Both the position numbers and the translations under genes were made by a program. Shown here piece by piece: positions 37,795 to 46,845 of a stretch of DNA of 64,000 bases. Position 1 is the stretch's first letter, and every line of letters begins with the position of its first letter. Origin of the DNA: Eubacterium plexicaudatum ASF492 (GTDB lineage Bacteria; Bacillota; Clostridia; Lachnospirales; Lachnospiraceae); the NCBI RefSeq assembly GCF_000364225.2, contig NZ_AQFT02000001.1:1922001-1986000 (forward strand). Reading direction: 5' to 3'. Below the pieces are notes generated by a model. The model worked only from the letters and a program-made list of their open reading frames with translations, searched no databases and had not been told where the DNA came from.

Positions 37795-38505
37795 ATGAAA
37801 AAACAACTGATTCTGTTCTTAACGCTGAGTTTTCTTTTGGCGTTTGCTGCCTGCGGAACGTCCGGCTCAAACTCTGCTTCTGACAACCTGATCTCTATAC
37901 CTGATTCTGTAACAGAGGTTGAGATTACGCATATAATCAGCGGCACTGAGTCGCAATGGACCGTAGATGGTGATGAGCTGGAAACTTTGAAAAACTGGAT
38001 TTTAAGATTGAATTACAGTGTGGTTCAGTTTGAAGCAGGGCACTCTCCCGGCGACGAGGCTGGCGGAGAAGCATATCGTTTCGATATGACAGGTGCAGAC
38101 CATCCGGGCTTTTCTTACGTCATCAACGGCCCAGACAGATGCTATCTTTTGATGGATGGAAACTGGTATTCGGTTTCCAATCCATCTAATCCTCCCATAA
38201 CAGAACCTCAATGGGAGGAACTGACCATTGAAAAGGTTAAAGGACTGGCGAAAAAAGGTGATGCCCTGTCATGGAGTGATTTTGAACCATATCGCCATAC
38301 AGACATCGGTTCGGGACTATATATCTACTTCTACGAAATAGACGAAAAATATTGTCTTGTGATTGGCGGCGGAGATCTACAGGCTGCTCCCCTGTATATC
38401 CGGCTGGTTTTAAAACCATACGACCATGAGTTTTTAGATGATAAAGCATATATTGAAATACGAACCGAAAATGTGGATGATTTTATAAACAGACAAAATA
38501 ATTAA
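37795..38505 (+). CDS. Lipoprotein of unknown function
   Basis: 236 residues, ATG after GAGGAGGCATATATC. Lipobox FLLAFAAC, then a Ser/Asn-rich spacer and a domain with SVTEVEITHIISGTESQWTV, FSYVINGPDRCYLLMDGNWY and YCLVIGGGDLQAAPLYIRLV. Resembles clostridial surface lipoproteins of unnamed families. It is followed by a terminator and carries a structured, repeat-rich promoter, so it is probably a single-gene unit under specific control. Confidence 0.8.
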   Translation: MKKQLILFLTLSFLLAFAACGTSGSNSASDNLISIPDSVTEVEITHIISGTESQWTVDGDELETLKNWILRLNYSVVQFEAGHSPGDEAGGEAYRFDMTGADHPGFSYVINGPDRCYLLMDGNWYSVSNPSNPPITEPQWEELTIEKVKGLAKKGDALSWSDFEPYRHTDIGSGLYIYFYEIDEKYCLVIGGGDLQAAPLYIRLVLKPYDHEFLDDKAYIEIRTENVDDFINRQNN

Positions 38506-38523
38506 ATTCCGGTTTGCCATACA

Positions 38524-38564
38524 AAATCCCCCCTGCCATGTTTCTTTCCGGCTCCGGGGGATTT
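38524..38564. terminator. Terminator after the lipoprotein gene
   Basis: AAATCCCCCC...GGGGGATTT hairpin about 20 bases after the stop at 38505, with TTTAT following. Confidence 0.7.
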
Positions 38565-38635
38565 ATGCTTTCAAGCCATAGCAAAAAACAGAGGATCCTC
38601 ATTCCCCGCACTTGTATGTAACAAGGGAACCAGCC

Positions 38636-38661
38636 TTGATTTTGCCCCATAGGAAAATCAA
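38636..38661. promoter_or_regulatory. Second copy of the TTGATTTT-N10-AAAATCAA dyad
   Basis: Same arms and same ten-base centre as 37637-37662. It lies about 80 bases before the ATG at 38744, with TTGACA and TATAAT-like elements (TTGACAACTTCAC then GTATAATTC) downstream of it, so it sits just ahead of the promoter. Confidence 0.6.
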
Positions 38662-38743
38662 AAGGTTTGAAAATGGAACATTGACAACTTCACAAAACAT
38701 GGTATAATTCCCTTAAATAAATTGGATTTTGGAGGAGATTGTT

Positions 38744-39056
38744 ATGATGGAAACGATGGGTATTGCGATTGGAATAGGTGTATTTGCACTTGTTTTATAT
38801 ATCTTGGTTATTTGATGTGGAAAAAGGAAAAATCATTTTGCTTCATAGTTATCATTATGACAAAGTGTCTCCAAGTGATAAAAAGGTTTTTTGTAAAATA
38901 TCAGGTTGGGGTGTTATCTTTATTGGAATTGGTCTTTTGACGACTGCTCTAATAATCGGTATAACAGATTCAGCATTAAGTTTTATCGCTTTTGCATTGG
39001 GATTTGCTGTGGGATTGGCGTTGCTGATCTATGCAGGAGCAAAATATAACCGCTAA
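38744..39056 (+). CDS. DUF3784-like small membrane protein (frameshifted)
   Basis: GGAGGAGATT precedes ATG 38744. The frame starts MMETMGIAIGIGVFALVLYI; adding one T near 38803 and one A in the run 38821-38825 continues as GYLMWKKGKIILLHSYHYDK, VSPSDKKVFCKISGWGVIFI and two more helices ending AKYNR. About 104 residues, three helices in all. The DUF3784 match is by general layout only. Its promoter carries the dyad at 38636. Confidence 0.6.
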
Positions 39057-39085
39057 TAGAGAAGAAACTTCCGATTTGTGTGTTT

Positions 39086-39120
39086 AAATCCCCCTGCAGC
39101 ACAATGCTGCAAGGGGATTA
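39086..39120. terminator. Terminator after the small membrane gene
   Basis: AATCCCCCTGCAGCA...TGCTGCAAGGGGATT hairpin 30 bases after the stop, followed by AT-rich sequence. The rest of the gap to 39322 has no gene. Confidence 0.7.
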
Positions 39121-39322
39121 TTAAATATCCATAAAAATAACAACTGTAAAAATATGACAAGAATCTATGGGTATTTTGCCCTTAAAACGGTTCGAAGCCG
39201 GATGATACAGTCACACAGTTTAAACTGCGGAAAGATACCTGTAACGGATCTGAAACGGAAAACCAAGTGCCCCAAAAATGACACTGCCAATTCCTGTACC
39301 GACATAATTTTACCAGAGGCCT

Positions 39323-40278
39323 TTACCGATCACCATTCACATCCAGAAACAGACAATCCCCGTCTTCGGTCACTCCCACAATCGATTGACTGGCAACTAT
39401 CAGGTCTGCCACATCCGGCCATTCGCCAAGAGCCTCCTGAATTGCAGCCGTAGATTGTCCGCCATTGTCTACGTAGTCTATCCTTCCATCCCCCTTAACC
39501 CTGCAACAAAATTAAACCCATGGCGCACTGCCGCCAGATTTTTCCACTCCGACACGTCAGGCGCTTCGATATCCATCCACCACAGCACCGCTTCGCCGTT
39601 TTCTTTTAACCCTGCACACCGTGCTGCGGTTTCGGATGCGCTGATAGCAACAATATCGCCGCCGTCATACACGTTTTCTATCCCGTTATGCATGTAGTAA
39701 ACGTTCCCACCCTCCGTCAGCACGTAACTGCCCGACATCGCCGCCGGAGTTTCCCTGGGCAGGGAAACCCGCTTGAAATCATCCTCATCTTCACACAGCA
39801 GTTCCCCGGCTTGGAGCAGCGCCATAAAATCCGGATACTCCAGGTTCCCGTTAACGCCAAGAAAAGGCTCCGTTTTGTTATATTCCAGCGCTTTTCCAGC
39901 CATATATCTGCTATAGCCTGCCGTGAGTGGAAGATTGTCTTCATCAGGCGAAAGATCCTGCCCTTCATAAAAAAGGCTTCCGCCCTCCATCAGCACACAA
40001 AGCCGTTCACCGGAAAATACCTGCGCGGCCATCCCGTCCAATTTCATGGCCGACCATGCATGGGTGTCCGTATGATATTCATAGAGAACGCCGTCATCAA
40101 TTTTCAACGGTATCACATTGGTGCTGTCTGTCTTCTCCGAATAGCGGAACAGAAGCGCAGACTGATTGGGCCTTGCGGACTGGTTTTCGTTCTGCCGGAA
40201 ACCACTATACAACAAGAGAATAAATAATGCTGCCACACATGCTGTACGCATTGCTTTATTTGGGAAATGCCTGTTCAT
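39323..40278 (-). CDS. Exported protein with RCC1-like repeats (frameshifted)
   Basis: N-terminal hydrophobic signal or anchor (TACVAALFILLLYSGF). The body has repeated blade-like segments: VYYMHNGIENVYDGGDIVAI, GLKENGEAVLWWMDIEAPDV, WKNLAAVRHGFNFVAGLR. The C5 run at 39490-39494 is one base short; repair adds GRIDYVDNGGQSTAAIQEAL and VASQSIVGVTEDGDCLFLDV before the stop at 39323. About 318 residues. RCC1-like assignment rests on the repeat pattern only; surface role inferred. Confidence 0.65.
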
Positions 40279-40345
40279 ATGATGTACTCCTACTTATAAT
40301 TGTAATAAATGTTTCGTGAATATGCAACCGGCTACATCGGCCATA

Positions 40346-42020
40346 CAGCTCTGACGATTAAATTATGGATTTATCAGTTCCAATTACATATATCTTTCAA
40401 TATATTGCAACTTTTGATGATAGTATTTTAAAACAAAAAACTCCCCCTGCTGTAATTTTGAAAACGCTTTTAGGTTATTGTGCCATATCCGGGCATCCCC
40501 CCTTTCCAGTGCATTCCATTACCGGAACCTTATCTGAAAGCGCTTTCCTGTTTCATGCCTGTGTTCTGATAACTTTATATTCTGGAATGATTCAAATATC
40601 CGGCTGTGCTTTTCCGACAGGGACAGCGCTGTGCTTTTCCAGAGTTTTTCCCACGCCTCCATTATCTGGGATATCATATGCCCGATCTGTATCAGGTAAT
40701 AATGGTTTTTCAATGCCTGATAGTTCCTGCTGAATAAATGTTCCAGATAATATCCGTGTTTTTTCTGCGCGTTAAAGCCTTCGTTTTCTATTTTCCACCG
40801 CCTCCTTCCGGCTTCCACCAGTGCAGCCACATTTTTCTGATTAACGGGAAGGTCCGTCAGAAACAGGAACCCTGCCTTTATGTTTTCTGTCTCCCCTTTC
40901 CTGCTTCCCTTTTTTATCAGCACATCCCGCTCTTCCCTGTATTCTGCAATGTTTACCTTATGACCGTTATAATCAATGTCCGTAACGAAATCATGCCAGC
41001 ATGTTCCGTTAATGAGTTCCTGTTTCCGGCAGTTTTTCTCTGTTTTTTTCAGCCTGCCGTATTCATCTGAAACCGTCGGAATGCTGCCTTCCTTATACCG
41101 CAGAATATAGCGCCATCCGCTGTCGCGGCATTTTATGAAAAAATTCTCACATGCATAAAGGCTGTCTGCGCAAAGGCAGACAGGAAGCTTTGGAAATTCT
41201 TTCTTAAGCCGTTCCATCAGTCTGTAGCATGCTTTCAGCTCACAGTCCTGTTTTTCTGCTTCTTCCCCGCCGGTATTTTCTACAAATTCTGTCATAATGC
41301 TTACAATAATGTCCGGATGGAGAACAATTTTTGCTTCCAGTATATAATAGTAATATTCCGTATACTCCCTGCCAGTCCCCTTATTATGAACCCTGTACAG
41401 GCTTTTTGCATCCAGTTTTCTGCGGCTGCTGTGAATCTGCGTCCCGTCTGCAATCACCTGCCAGTATCTGTTCCGGATTCGTGCACCTGCAAATGCGCGG
41501 CTGCGCACCAGCCTGTATACAAGCCGGCAGACAGTATCCTGCAGTTCTTCCGGATCCAGCCTTTCAAGGTATTTATTTATCGTTTCCCAGTAAGGAATTT
41601 CATCTGCGGATGCGCTTTCCCCGCACATTTCCCAGATATTCTGTATAACTGTATCAGAATTAAATTTCTGGCTTGTTTTTCTCATGCTGCTGATATAGAA
41701 TATAGAAGAAAGGATACGGGTCATGAGAAGTATGACATTGGGATAGGTAATGTAACTCTGATTTCTGGGATCTTCTGTCTGTTTTAACAGGCGGGCCAGG
41801 TCAGGGAAAAAATGTTTTATAACCTTAACAAGTTCTACTGCAAGATGAAACTGTTCCAGATGTTTACGTGCCTCTTTCCGTGTCACTTTTGTTTTCATAA
41901 AAAAGCCTCCCTTCTTTACGTGGATAATGCGAAAAAATAATTTTGGGTTAATTATATTATCGCTTATTTTCCCGCAAAATGGGAGGTTTTTTTGCGAAAA
42001 ATTTTTAATCGTCAGAGCTG
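40346..42020. mobile_element. IS element with 17-bp inverted ends and 10-bp target duplication
   Basis: Ends CAGCTCTGACGATTAAA at 40346-40362 and the exact complement at 42004-42020. Flanked by ATCGGCCATA at 40336-40345 and 42021-42030. One transposase gene inside. Length 1675 bp. Confidence 0.95.
40519..41898 (-). CDS. DDE transposase, IS4-superfamily type
   Basis: 459 residues from ATG 41898, which follows AAGGGAGGCTTTTT; longer frames run into the IS end. Starts MKTKVTRKEARKHLEQFHLA. Catalytic residues are visible as WQVIADGTQIHSS (Asp), LCADSLYACENFF (Asp) and RRWKIENEGFNAQKKHGYYL (Glu). The IENEG variant of the C-terminal motif and the 10-bp target duplication put it near IS4-like families; the exact family is uncertain. 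Intact. Confidence 0.85.
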   Translation of the reverse strand: MKTKVTRKEARKHLEQFHLAVELVKVIKHFFPDLARLLKQTEDPRNQSYITYPNVILLMTRILSSIFYISSMRKTSQKFNSDTVIQNIWEMCGESASADEIPYWETINKYLERLDPEELQDTVCRLVYRLVRSRAFAGARIRNRYWQVIADGTQIHSSRRKLDAKSLYRVHNKGTGREYTEYYYYILEAKIVLHPDIIVSIMTEFVENTGGEEAEKQDCELKACYRLMERLKKEFPKLPVCLCADSLYACENFFIKCRDSGWRYILRYKEGSIPTVSDEYGRLKKTEKNCRKQELINGTCWHDFVTDIDYNGHKVNIAEYREERDVLIKKGSRKGETENIKAGFLFLTDLPVNQKNVAALVEAGRRRWKIENEGFNAQKKHGYYLEHLFSRNYQALKNHYYLIQIGHMISQIMEAWEKLWKSTALSLSEKHSRIFESFQNIKLSEHRHETGKRFQIRFR

Positions 42021-42078
42021 ATCGGCCATACCACAAATCATATCGTTTTCATTGTAAAGATAAGAATAATACCGGTCA

Positions 42079-42091
42079 AAGACACACTCTA
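42079..42091. repeat. MITE end remnant
   Basis: AAGACACACTCTA equals the right-hand end of the MITE family at 16614, 18837 and 57378. Nothing else of the element remains. Confidence 0.5.
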
Positions 42092-42144
42092 GCCAAAGAT
42101 AGCATTACTGAAATAAAATATCTTTTTTTCATAAATATACTTCG

Positions 42145-42245
42145 GCCAATTATCGTTAATTAGTAAGAGGTATTAACGTTTTTGTAACGCATACCGCAAT
42201 GTAAGCATATTACCTCTGAATCCCCCGTTTTCCAAGTCATTCCGG
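42145..42245. repeat. Intergenic repeat family A, partial copy 3
   Basis: Shares CCAATTATCGTTAATTAGTA-type leader with copy 2 and GTAAGCATATTACCTCT plus TTTTCCAAGTCATTCCGG with copy 1, but lacks the GC-rich hairpin. The following stretch to 42414 holds nothing I can name. Confidence 0.6.
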
Positions 42246-42414
42246 TACAAGTTAAATTGAGCTTTATATGTGATATGTAAGTAAACGACACTCAGGATAA
42301 AGATATGTGCCGGATTCGGTGTGACGGTTTTTTACTGCTTTTTGATGAGCCTGGGCATCGAACTATTACAGTCATTCTTCGGCAAGCAGATTCTTAAAGG
42401 CTTCGGCACCGGAA

Positions 42415-42585
42415 TTATCTAACAAGCAGCAATATTTCCTCCGTCTGGCCACAGATGAAAATTTCACCCTTTGATTGTTCGTCATCACGAATAATCTCGC
42501 CCACAGAAGGCACATAGATTTTGCCGGAAAGCGGATTCTTAATGCTGTCAACCGGCGTAGTGATACACGCCTTTACCTCAGACTT
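42415..42585 (-). pseudogene. DUF3737 C-terminal fragment
   Basis: Encodes KSEVKACITTPVDSIKNPLS and GKIYVPSVGEIIRDDEQSKG, then a short tail to a stop at 42415. This matches the C terminus of the DUF3737 protein at 26226-27103 (SIKNPLSGHIYVPAVGEI). It begins exactly where the TnpB element's right end stops. Confidence 0.75.
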
Positions 42586-42691
42586 GTGAACTACCCATTG
42601 TCTAAAGCCAATGGGCTTCCTGCTTCATCGACCTCGTAACCTACTATCTCCACAGGCGTTAATTCGGGCTGCACCGTCCCTATTTATATTA
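42586..42691 (-). ncRNA. IS605-type right end / omega-RNA scaffold of TnpB remnant
   Basis: Immediately 3' of the TnpB stop lies the conserved right-end segment of clostridial IS200/IS605 elements: GAAGCAGGAAGCCC, then the hairpin CCCATTGGCTTTAGACAATG closing with GG and TAGTTCAC at 42586. In known TnpB systems this transcript is the omega-RNA and the bases after TTCAC serve as the guide. Here these begin AAGTCTGAGG, within a DUF3737 gene. Expression is not shown by sequence. Confidence 0.7.
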
Positions 42692-43108
42692 TGCTATTTG
42701 TCTTAGTCCTTCTGCTAAAATATTTTTTGCAGCATTAACATCCCTGTCATGTTTTGCACCACAATCAGGACATGTCCATTCCCTTACAGATAAATCTTTT
42801 ATTTCTTCATTCTGGTATCCACAAACAGAACACAACTGGCTGCTCACATAAAATGTATCTATTTTTATATACTTCCTCTCATTCCATTTTGCCTTGTAAT
42901 CTAACTGTCTTGTCAACTCATACCATGATGCATCTGTAATAGATTTTGCCAGATGATGGTTCTTTTCCATATTCTTTATCTGTAAGTTTTCTGTAACTAT
43001 CACTTGGTTTTCGCTGATAATTTTATAAGAAATCTTATGCAGGTTATTTTTTCTGGTATTTGTAATCTTCTCATGGCACAATGCTATCTTTCTTCTCTGT
43101 TTATCCAT
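42689..43108 (-). pseudogene. tnpB: TnpB (IS200/IS605 RNA-guided nuclease) C-terminal fragment
   Basis: About 139 residues: MDKQRRKIALCHEKITNTRK, the RuvC-II Glu in QVIVTENLQIKNM, SITDASWYELTRQLDYKAKW, the zinc ribbon SQLCSVCGYQN and WTCPDCGAKHDRDVNAAKNI with the RuvC-III Asp. The N-terminal 230 or so residues and RuvC-I Asp are missing, so it cannot cut DNA. The 5' joint is close to the stop of the beta-galactosidase gene. Confidence 0.88.
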
Positions 43109-43176
43109 CCTCACCCCGTTCGACTTTAGCAAGCACGCGGCAAGTCGCGTGAAATGTACCCTTCTATGATTCAATC

Positions 43177-45189
43177 TTACCCTTCAATCATCCTCACGCC
43201 CCATGTTGGGATAGAAATGTTATCTTGATGTTTTACAGACTCACCCGTTAAAACATCCCGTCCATCAGAACCTTCATATAATGCCGTCTGCTCCTTTTCA
43301 GAATAATTCAGATAGAACCATACGCTCTTTCCATAATCATTTATTCCTTTACGTACAATAACAGGGAACTCTTCTTTCACAATTTTTTCTATACCTGCAT
43401 CTTCCAATGCTTTCATAAGAATCCGTTTCAGAAGCTCCTGATCCATCATACACCCGATATAATATGCATATCCCTCTGCAAAATGATTTCTGGTCACCGC
43501 CGCATATCCATTCCAATTATAATGATCATAATAAGCCAAAACCTCTGCACCATCTAACTTTAAAAGCTCCATAAAAACTTTTGCTTCCCTGTTATCTGTC
43601 CCTTCTGCGATATCTCCCCCCAGCATTACCTTTTTAGGGAATGTAAACTGATGATATTTTACACCCAGACAGTTTCTCAAAATACGCGGCTGCACCTCAT
43701 GGCTTACTTTTACATTCTCATTTGCAAATCCCGTCTTAAATGTTGCTACCAGACATCCCCCATTTTCCACATAACGGTTCAGCTTTTCCAACAGCCTGTC
43801 TGGTGCAGCATAAAGTGCCGGAACAACAATCATTTTATACTGCCCGAAATCTTCGGATTCCGGCCATATAAAATCACACTCAACATTCATTCCGTAAAGT
43901 GTATCATAAATCCACCTGACCACATCATTATAAGCTACTTTCCCTTTATCAGATTCTGTTGCATCAATGCCGAACCATTTCAATGCAGTCAATGTTTCAT
44001 TACTTACCAGAACTGCTACTTCATTTTTCTTTTTCAGGTTGACCAGATGACTCCCTATTTCCTGTAGTTCTTTTCCAATCACACATGCTTCCAGATAAGT
44101 GTCATTCTCCTGGAAATCATGGCTTAACAGCCCCTTCCAGTATGTTTCTCGGGCATTATGCAGGGAATGCCAATGCCAGTACATCACACTGTTTGCTCCG
44201 GAAGCGATATGACTGTATGCTTGCAGCCGAAGCTGGCCCTTATATGGCAGCCATCCCGGAAATCCCTGTGCCTCCGTTTCCAGAACCAGATAATTATCCT
44301 GCTTCAAGGATCTCACCATATCGCCCCCAAAAGCAATCTCCATTCCTGTCAAATCATCCTGCGTTGGATGGTAAATATCTACGCCTGCAATCGTCAGGCT
44401 TCCGGACGCATGATAGTGGTTCACATTTGGCTGTACCCCAAAAGAGTATCCCCTCCATTCAAAGTCAAAATTATGTGTCACAAACTGATCATCCCTCTTG
44501 TATTCTTTCACAATACCTGACTGCCAGCCCAAAAAATCATCTACCAGTGTTCTCTGAAACTTTTCGAATTCCGCCCCAAGGCTTCCGTTAATGGTTCCCC
44601 TGACATCCGGGAAATCTTCCCATGCATTGATACGGTTGCTCCAGTAATCAAGTCCAAACTCTGCATTCATGGCATCCAGGTTATCCTGAAATTTTTCCCG
44701 GAGATATTTCACAAACTTCTCCTGCACATTCCTTCCTGCTGTCCCATAATGCTTTGTTTCGTTATCCACCTGATAGCCAATTACACAGCTTCTGTGGGCG
44801 GTACACTTCATCAATTCCCGGATTACTCTTTCTGCATAAAACCGGAAAACCGGATGCGTGATATCCATAATCTGACGGGCTCCGTAAATTCCACGGCCAT
44901 TTACTGTTTCTGCCAGTACATCCGGATGGGATTTCACCATCCATGTAGGAATTGCATAGGTAGGCGTTCCAATAATTACATGGATGCCAGCTTCTTCCAT
45001 TGCATCCATTACTTTTTCCACATGGAAAAAATCAAAAACCCCTTCCTGCGGCTCACAGGTACTCCAGGTAGATTCTGCAATCCTGACCGTATTGATGCCA
45101 GCTTTCTTCATCATCTGTATATCTTCTCTTAACCGTTCACAAGGCATATACTCATCATAGTATGCTGCCCCAAATAAGATTTCCTTCAT
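43177..45189 (-). CDS. Beta-galactosidase, glycoside hydrolase family 42
   Basis: About 670 residues from ATG 45189, five bases from AGGAGG; the adjacent ATG 45192 is close but possible. Barrel motifs: FGAAYYDEYMPCERLREDIQ and INTVRIAESTWSTCEPQEGV; acid/base Glu in VIGYQVDNETKHYG; nucleophile Glu in YLVLETEAQGFPGWLPYKGQ. The trimerisation and C-terminal beta domains are present to MIEG. GH42 enzymes hydrolyse galactosides taken up as oligosaccharides. The gene is the last of an operon with a symporter and an AraC regulator. Intact. Confidence 0.95.
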   Translation of the reverse strand: MKEILFGAAYYDEYMPCERLREDIQMMKKAGINTVRIAESTWSTCEPQEGVFDFFHVEKVMDAMEEAGIHVIIGTPTYAIPTWMVKSHPDVLAETVNGRGIYGARQIMDITHPVFRFYAERVIRELMKCTAHRSCVIGYQVDNETKHYGTAGRNVQEKFVKYLREKFQDNLDAMNAEFGLDYWSNRINAWEDFPDVRGTINGSLGAEFEKFQRTLVDDFLGWQSGIVKEYKRDDQFVTHNFDFEWRGYSFGVQPNVNHYHASGSLTIAGVDIYHPTQDDLTGMEIAFGGDMVRSLKQDNYLVLETEAQGFPGWLPYKGQLRLQAYSHIASGANSVMYWHWHSLHNARETYWKGLLSHDFQENDTYLEACVIGKELQEIGSHLVNLKKKNEVAVLVSNETLTALKWFGIDATESDKGKVAYNDVVRWIYDTLYGMNVECDFIWPESEDFGQYKMIVVPALYAAPDRLLEKLNRYVENGGCLVATFKTGFANENVKVSHEVQPRILRNCLGVKYHQFTFPKKVMLGGDIAEGTDNREAKVFMELLKLDGAEVLAYYDHYNWNGYAAVTRNHFAEGYAYYIGCMMDQELLKRILMKALEDAGIEKIVKEEFPVIVRKGINDYGKSVWFYLNYSEKEQTALYEGSDGRDVLTGESVKHQDNISIPTWGVRMIEG

Positions 45190-45213
45190 CATTTCCTCCT
45201 GAACATGCTGCAT

Positions 45214-45321
45214 TTATTCTTCTACAATAAACCTCTGAAGCTCTCCAAGTAATTTTTCTGCATCGTGGTCATCCAGTTCCACTTCAATCGGTTTGTCCAG
45301 CTCCAGACTAAAAATACCCAT
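45214..45321 (-). CDS. 35-residue small ORF between symporter and GH42
   Basis: MGIFSLELDKPIEVELDDHD, then AEKLLGELQRFIVEE, in the gap between two operon genes. AGGAGG at about 45337 is 9 bases from another ATG (45328) one frame away, so either the start is uncertain or one base is miscalled. Predicted acidic strand-helix peptide. Could be a true small protein or a fragment. Confidence 0.45.
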   Translation of the reverse strand: MGIFSLELDKPIEVELDDHDAEKLLGELQRFIVEE

Positions 45322-45346
45322 ATTTCATAATTTATTTCCTCCTTTT

Positions 45347-46726
45347 TTATTTTGAGATACGGCGGCTCTTAAGATCAGCCAGAATAGAATCATATTCCTT
45401 GTCCAGATGGTAGAATGTAAGTACAATAATCTGAATAACGGTAAGGGTAATCGGAATGTAAATATAACATGAACGGATTGCAGTAAATGCGCTTGCCGGC
45501 TGCGACGCAGCAGTCCCCACATATCCTCCGATTGTTAAAACAGCTCCTACCAACAGCAGACTGATACCATTCCCAATCTTCTGCCCAAAACTTGCTGCAC
45601 TGTTGATCAGCCCCTCTGTCCGTATTCCAGTTTTCCATTCTCCATACTCAATCGTATCTGTGACCATTGCAAACATACATGCCGAAATCCCAGCATTTCC
45701 AACACCCCTAAGCATACATCCGGCCAGAAGTATAACTAAATTTTCTGCACCGATTCCCATGATTGCATAACCAATGATAAATATCACTGATCCTGCCATC
45801 AAAACATTTCTTTTTCCAAAACGCTTTACAAACCAGGCGATAAAAAACATGCAAACAATCTGTGTGGCTTGGAATGCTACAGAAAATGTACCAACCAAAT
45901 CCGGGTTTCCTAAAATCTCTTTCGTGTAATAAACTTCTGCCGAGCCATTGACACCCATTGCGACAAAAATCAGAATCAGGTTGACTGTTGCCATAAGCCA
46001 ATACTTATTTTTAACTAATGCCTTGAAGCCTAGCAAGACCGGGACATCCAGTTTTTTCCCGTCGTTCTCCGTATTTACACGCTCTCTGGTAAAAAGGAAT
46101 GTGATCATGAATGTAACAATCTCAAGCGCACCAAATATAACAAACGTATATGTCCATGCCCTTGCGTCGTTTCCGAAAAACTTTACTACCGGCAATGTAC
46201 AAGTCTTTATGAATAATGTCCCACAGGTTGCTAATATCATGCGGAAAATGCTTAAGACAGAACGTTCATATTGATCCTGTGTCATCATTGCTGTCAATGT
46301 GGCATATGGGAGGTTAATCCCCGTAAAAAGAACGGTAAAAGCAATATTATAACTGAAAAATATGTATACCAGCTTTGCCGTTTCACTCCACCCTACAGGC
46401 ACTGCAAACAGAAGAACTGTACCTACAGCATAGGGGATTACTAAACGCAATATCCATATCCGTGCCTTTCCAAAAGGTGACTTTGTCTTATCAATAATCA
46501 CTCCCATAATCAGATCACTGATTCCATCAAACACCCTGGAACACGCCATAATCACTCCCACGGCTGCCGCCGCAACCCCTACATAGTCTGTGTAGTAAAA
46601 CATTAGAAATGCTGCTACAGCAGAATACATAATATTGCTTGAAAAATCTCCGCATCCATAAGCCAGCCGTTCTTTTACAGTGATTTTTTCGGATGCATTT
46701 TCGTTAGTAAAATTTTTGAATAACAT
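45347..46726 (-). CDS. GPH-family sugar:cation symporter (MelB/LacS-like)
   Basis: 459 residues from ATG 46726 after GGGAGGTATCAGT. Twelve predicted helices. Typical GPH motifs: ERLAYGCGDFSSNIMYSAVA, DGISDLIMGVIIDKTKSPFG and a final YGEWKTGIRTEGLINSAASF. It should import the galactoside cleaved by the GH42 enzyme, coupled to Na+ or H+. The promoter in front has an AraC-type direct repeat. No damage. Confidence 0.93.
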   Translation of the reverse strand: MLFKNFTNENASEKITVKERLAYGCGDFSSNIMYSAVAAFLMFYYTDYVGVAAAAVGVIMACSRVFDGISDLIMGVIIDKTKSPFGKARIWILRLVIPYAVGTVLLFAVPVGWSETAKLVYIFFSYNIAFTVLFTGINLPYATLTAMMTQDQYERSVLSIFRMILATCGTLFIKTCTLPVVKFFGNDARAWTYTFVIFGALEIVTFMITFLFTRERVNTENDGKKLDVPVLLGFKALVKNKYWLMATVNLILIFVAMGVNGSAEVYYTKEILGNPDLVGTFSVAFQATQIVCMFFIAWFVKRFGKRNVLMAGSVIFIIGYAIMGIGAENLVILLAGCMLRGVGNAGISACMFAMVTDTIEYGEWKTGIRTEGLINSAASFGQKIGNGISLLLVGAVLTIGGYVGTAASQPASAFTAIRSCYIYIPITLTVIQIIVLTFYHLDKEYDSILADLKSRRISK

Positions 46727-46777
46727 ACTGATACCTCCCAGTCTTTTTGCAGCCATATATGTCCGGCTGTTTTTTAT

Positions 46778-46845
46778 GTTATCAAGATAACATGGGAAGC
46801 GCCCTTATTATATCATGTATTTTCGCTAATTATCGTGTATTTTCG
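46778..46845. promoter_or_regulatory. Operator-like direct repeat and dyad ahead of the symporter
   Basis: On the minus strand CGAAAATACACGAT (46832-46845) and CGAAAATACATGAT (46812-46825) are direct repeats 20 bases apart, next to ATATAATAAG, a likely -10 element. Downstream is the perfect dyad GTTATC-TT-GATAAC (46778-46791). This is the layout of an AraC activator site overlapping a promoter. The repeats overlap the end of the araC gene itself. Confidence 0.6.
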
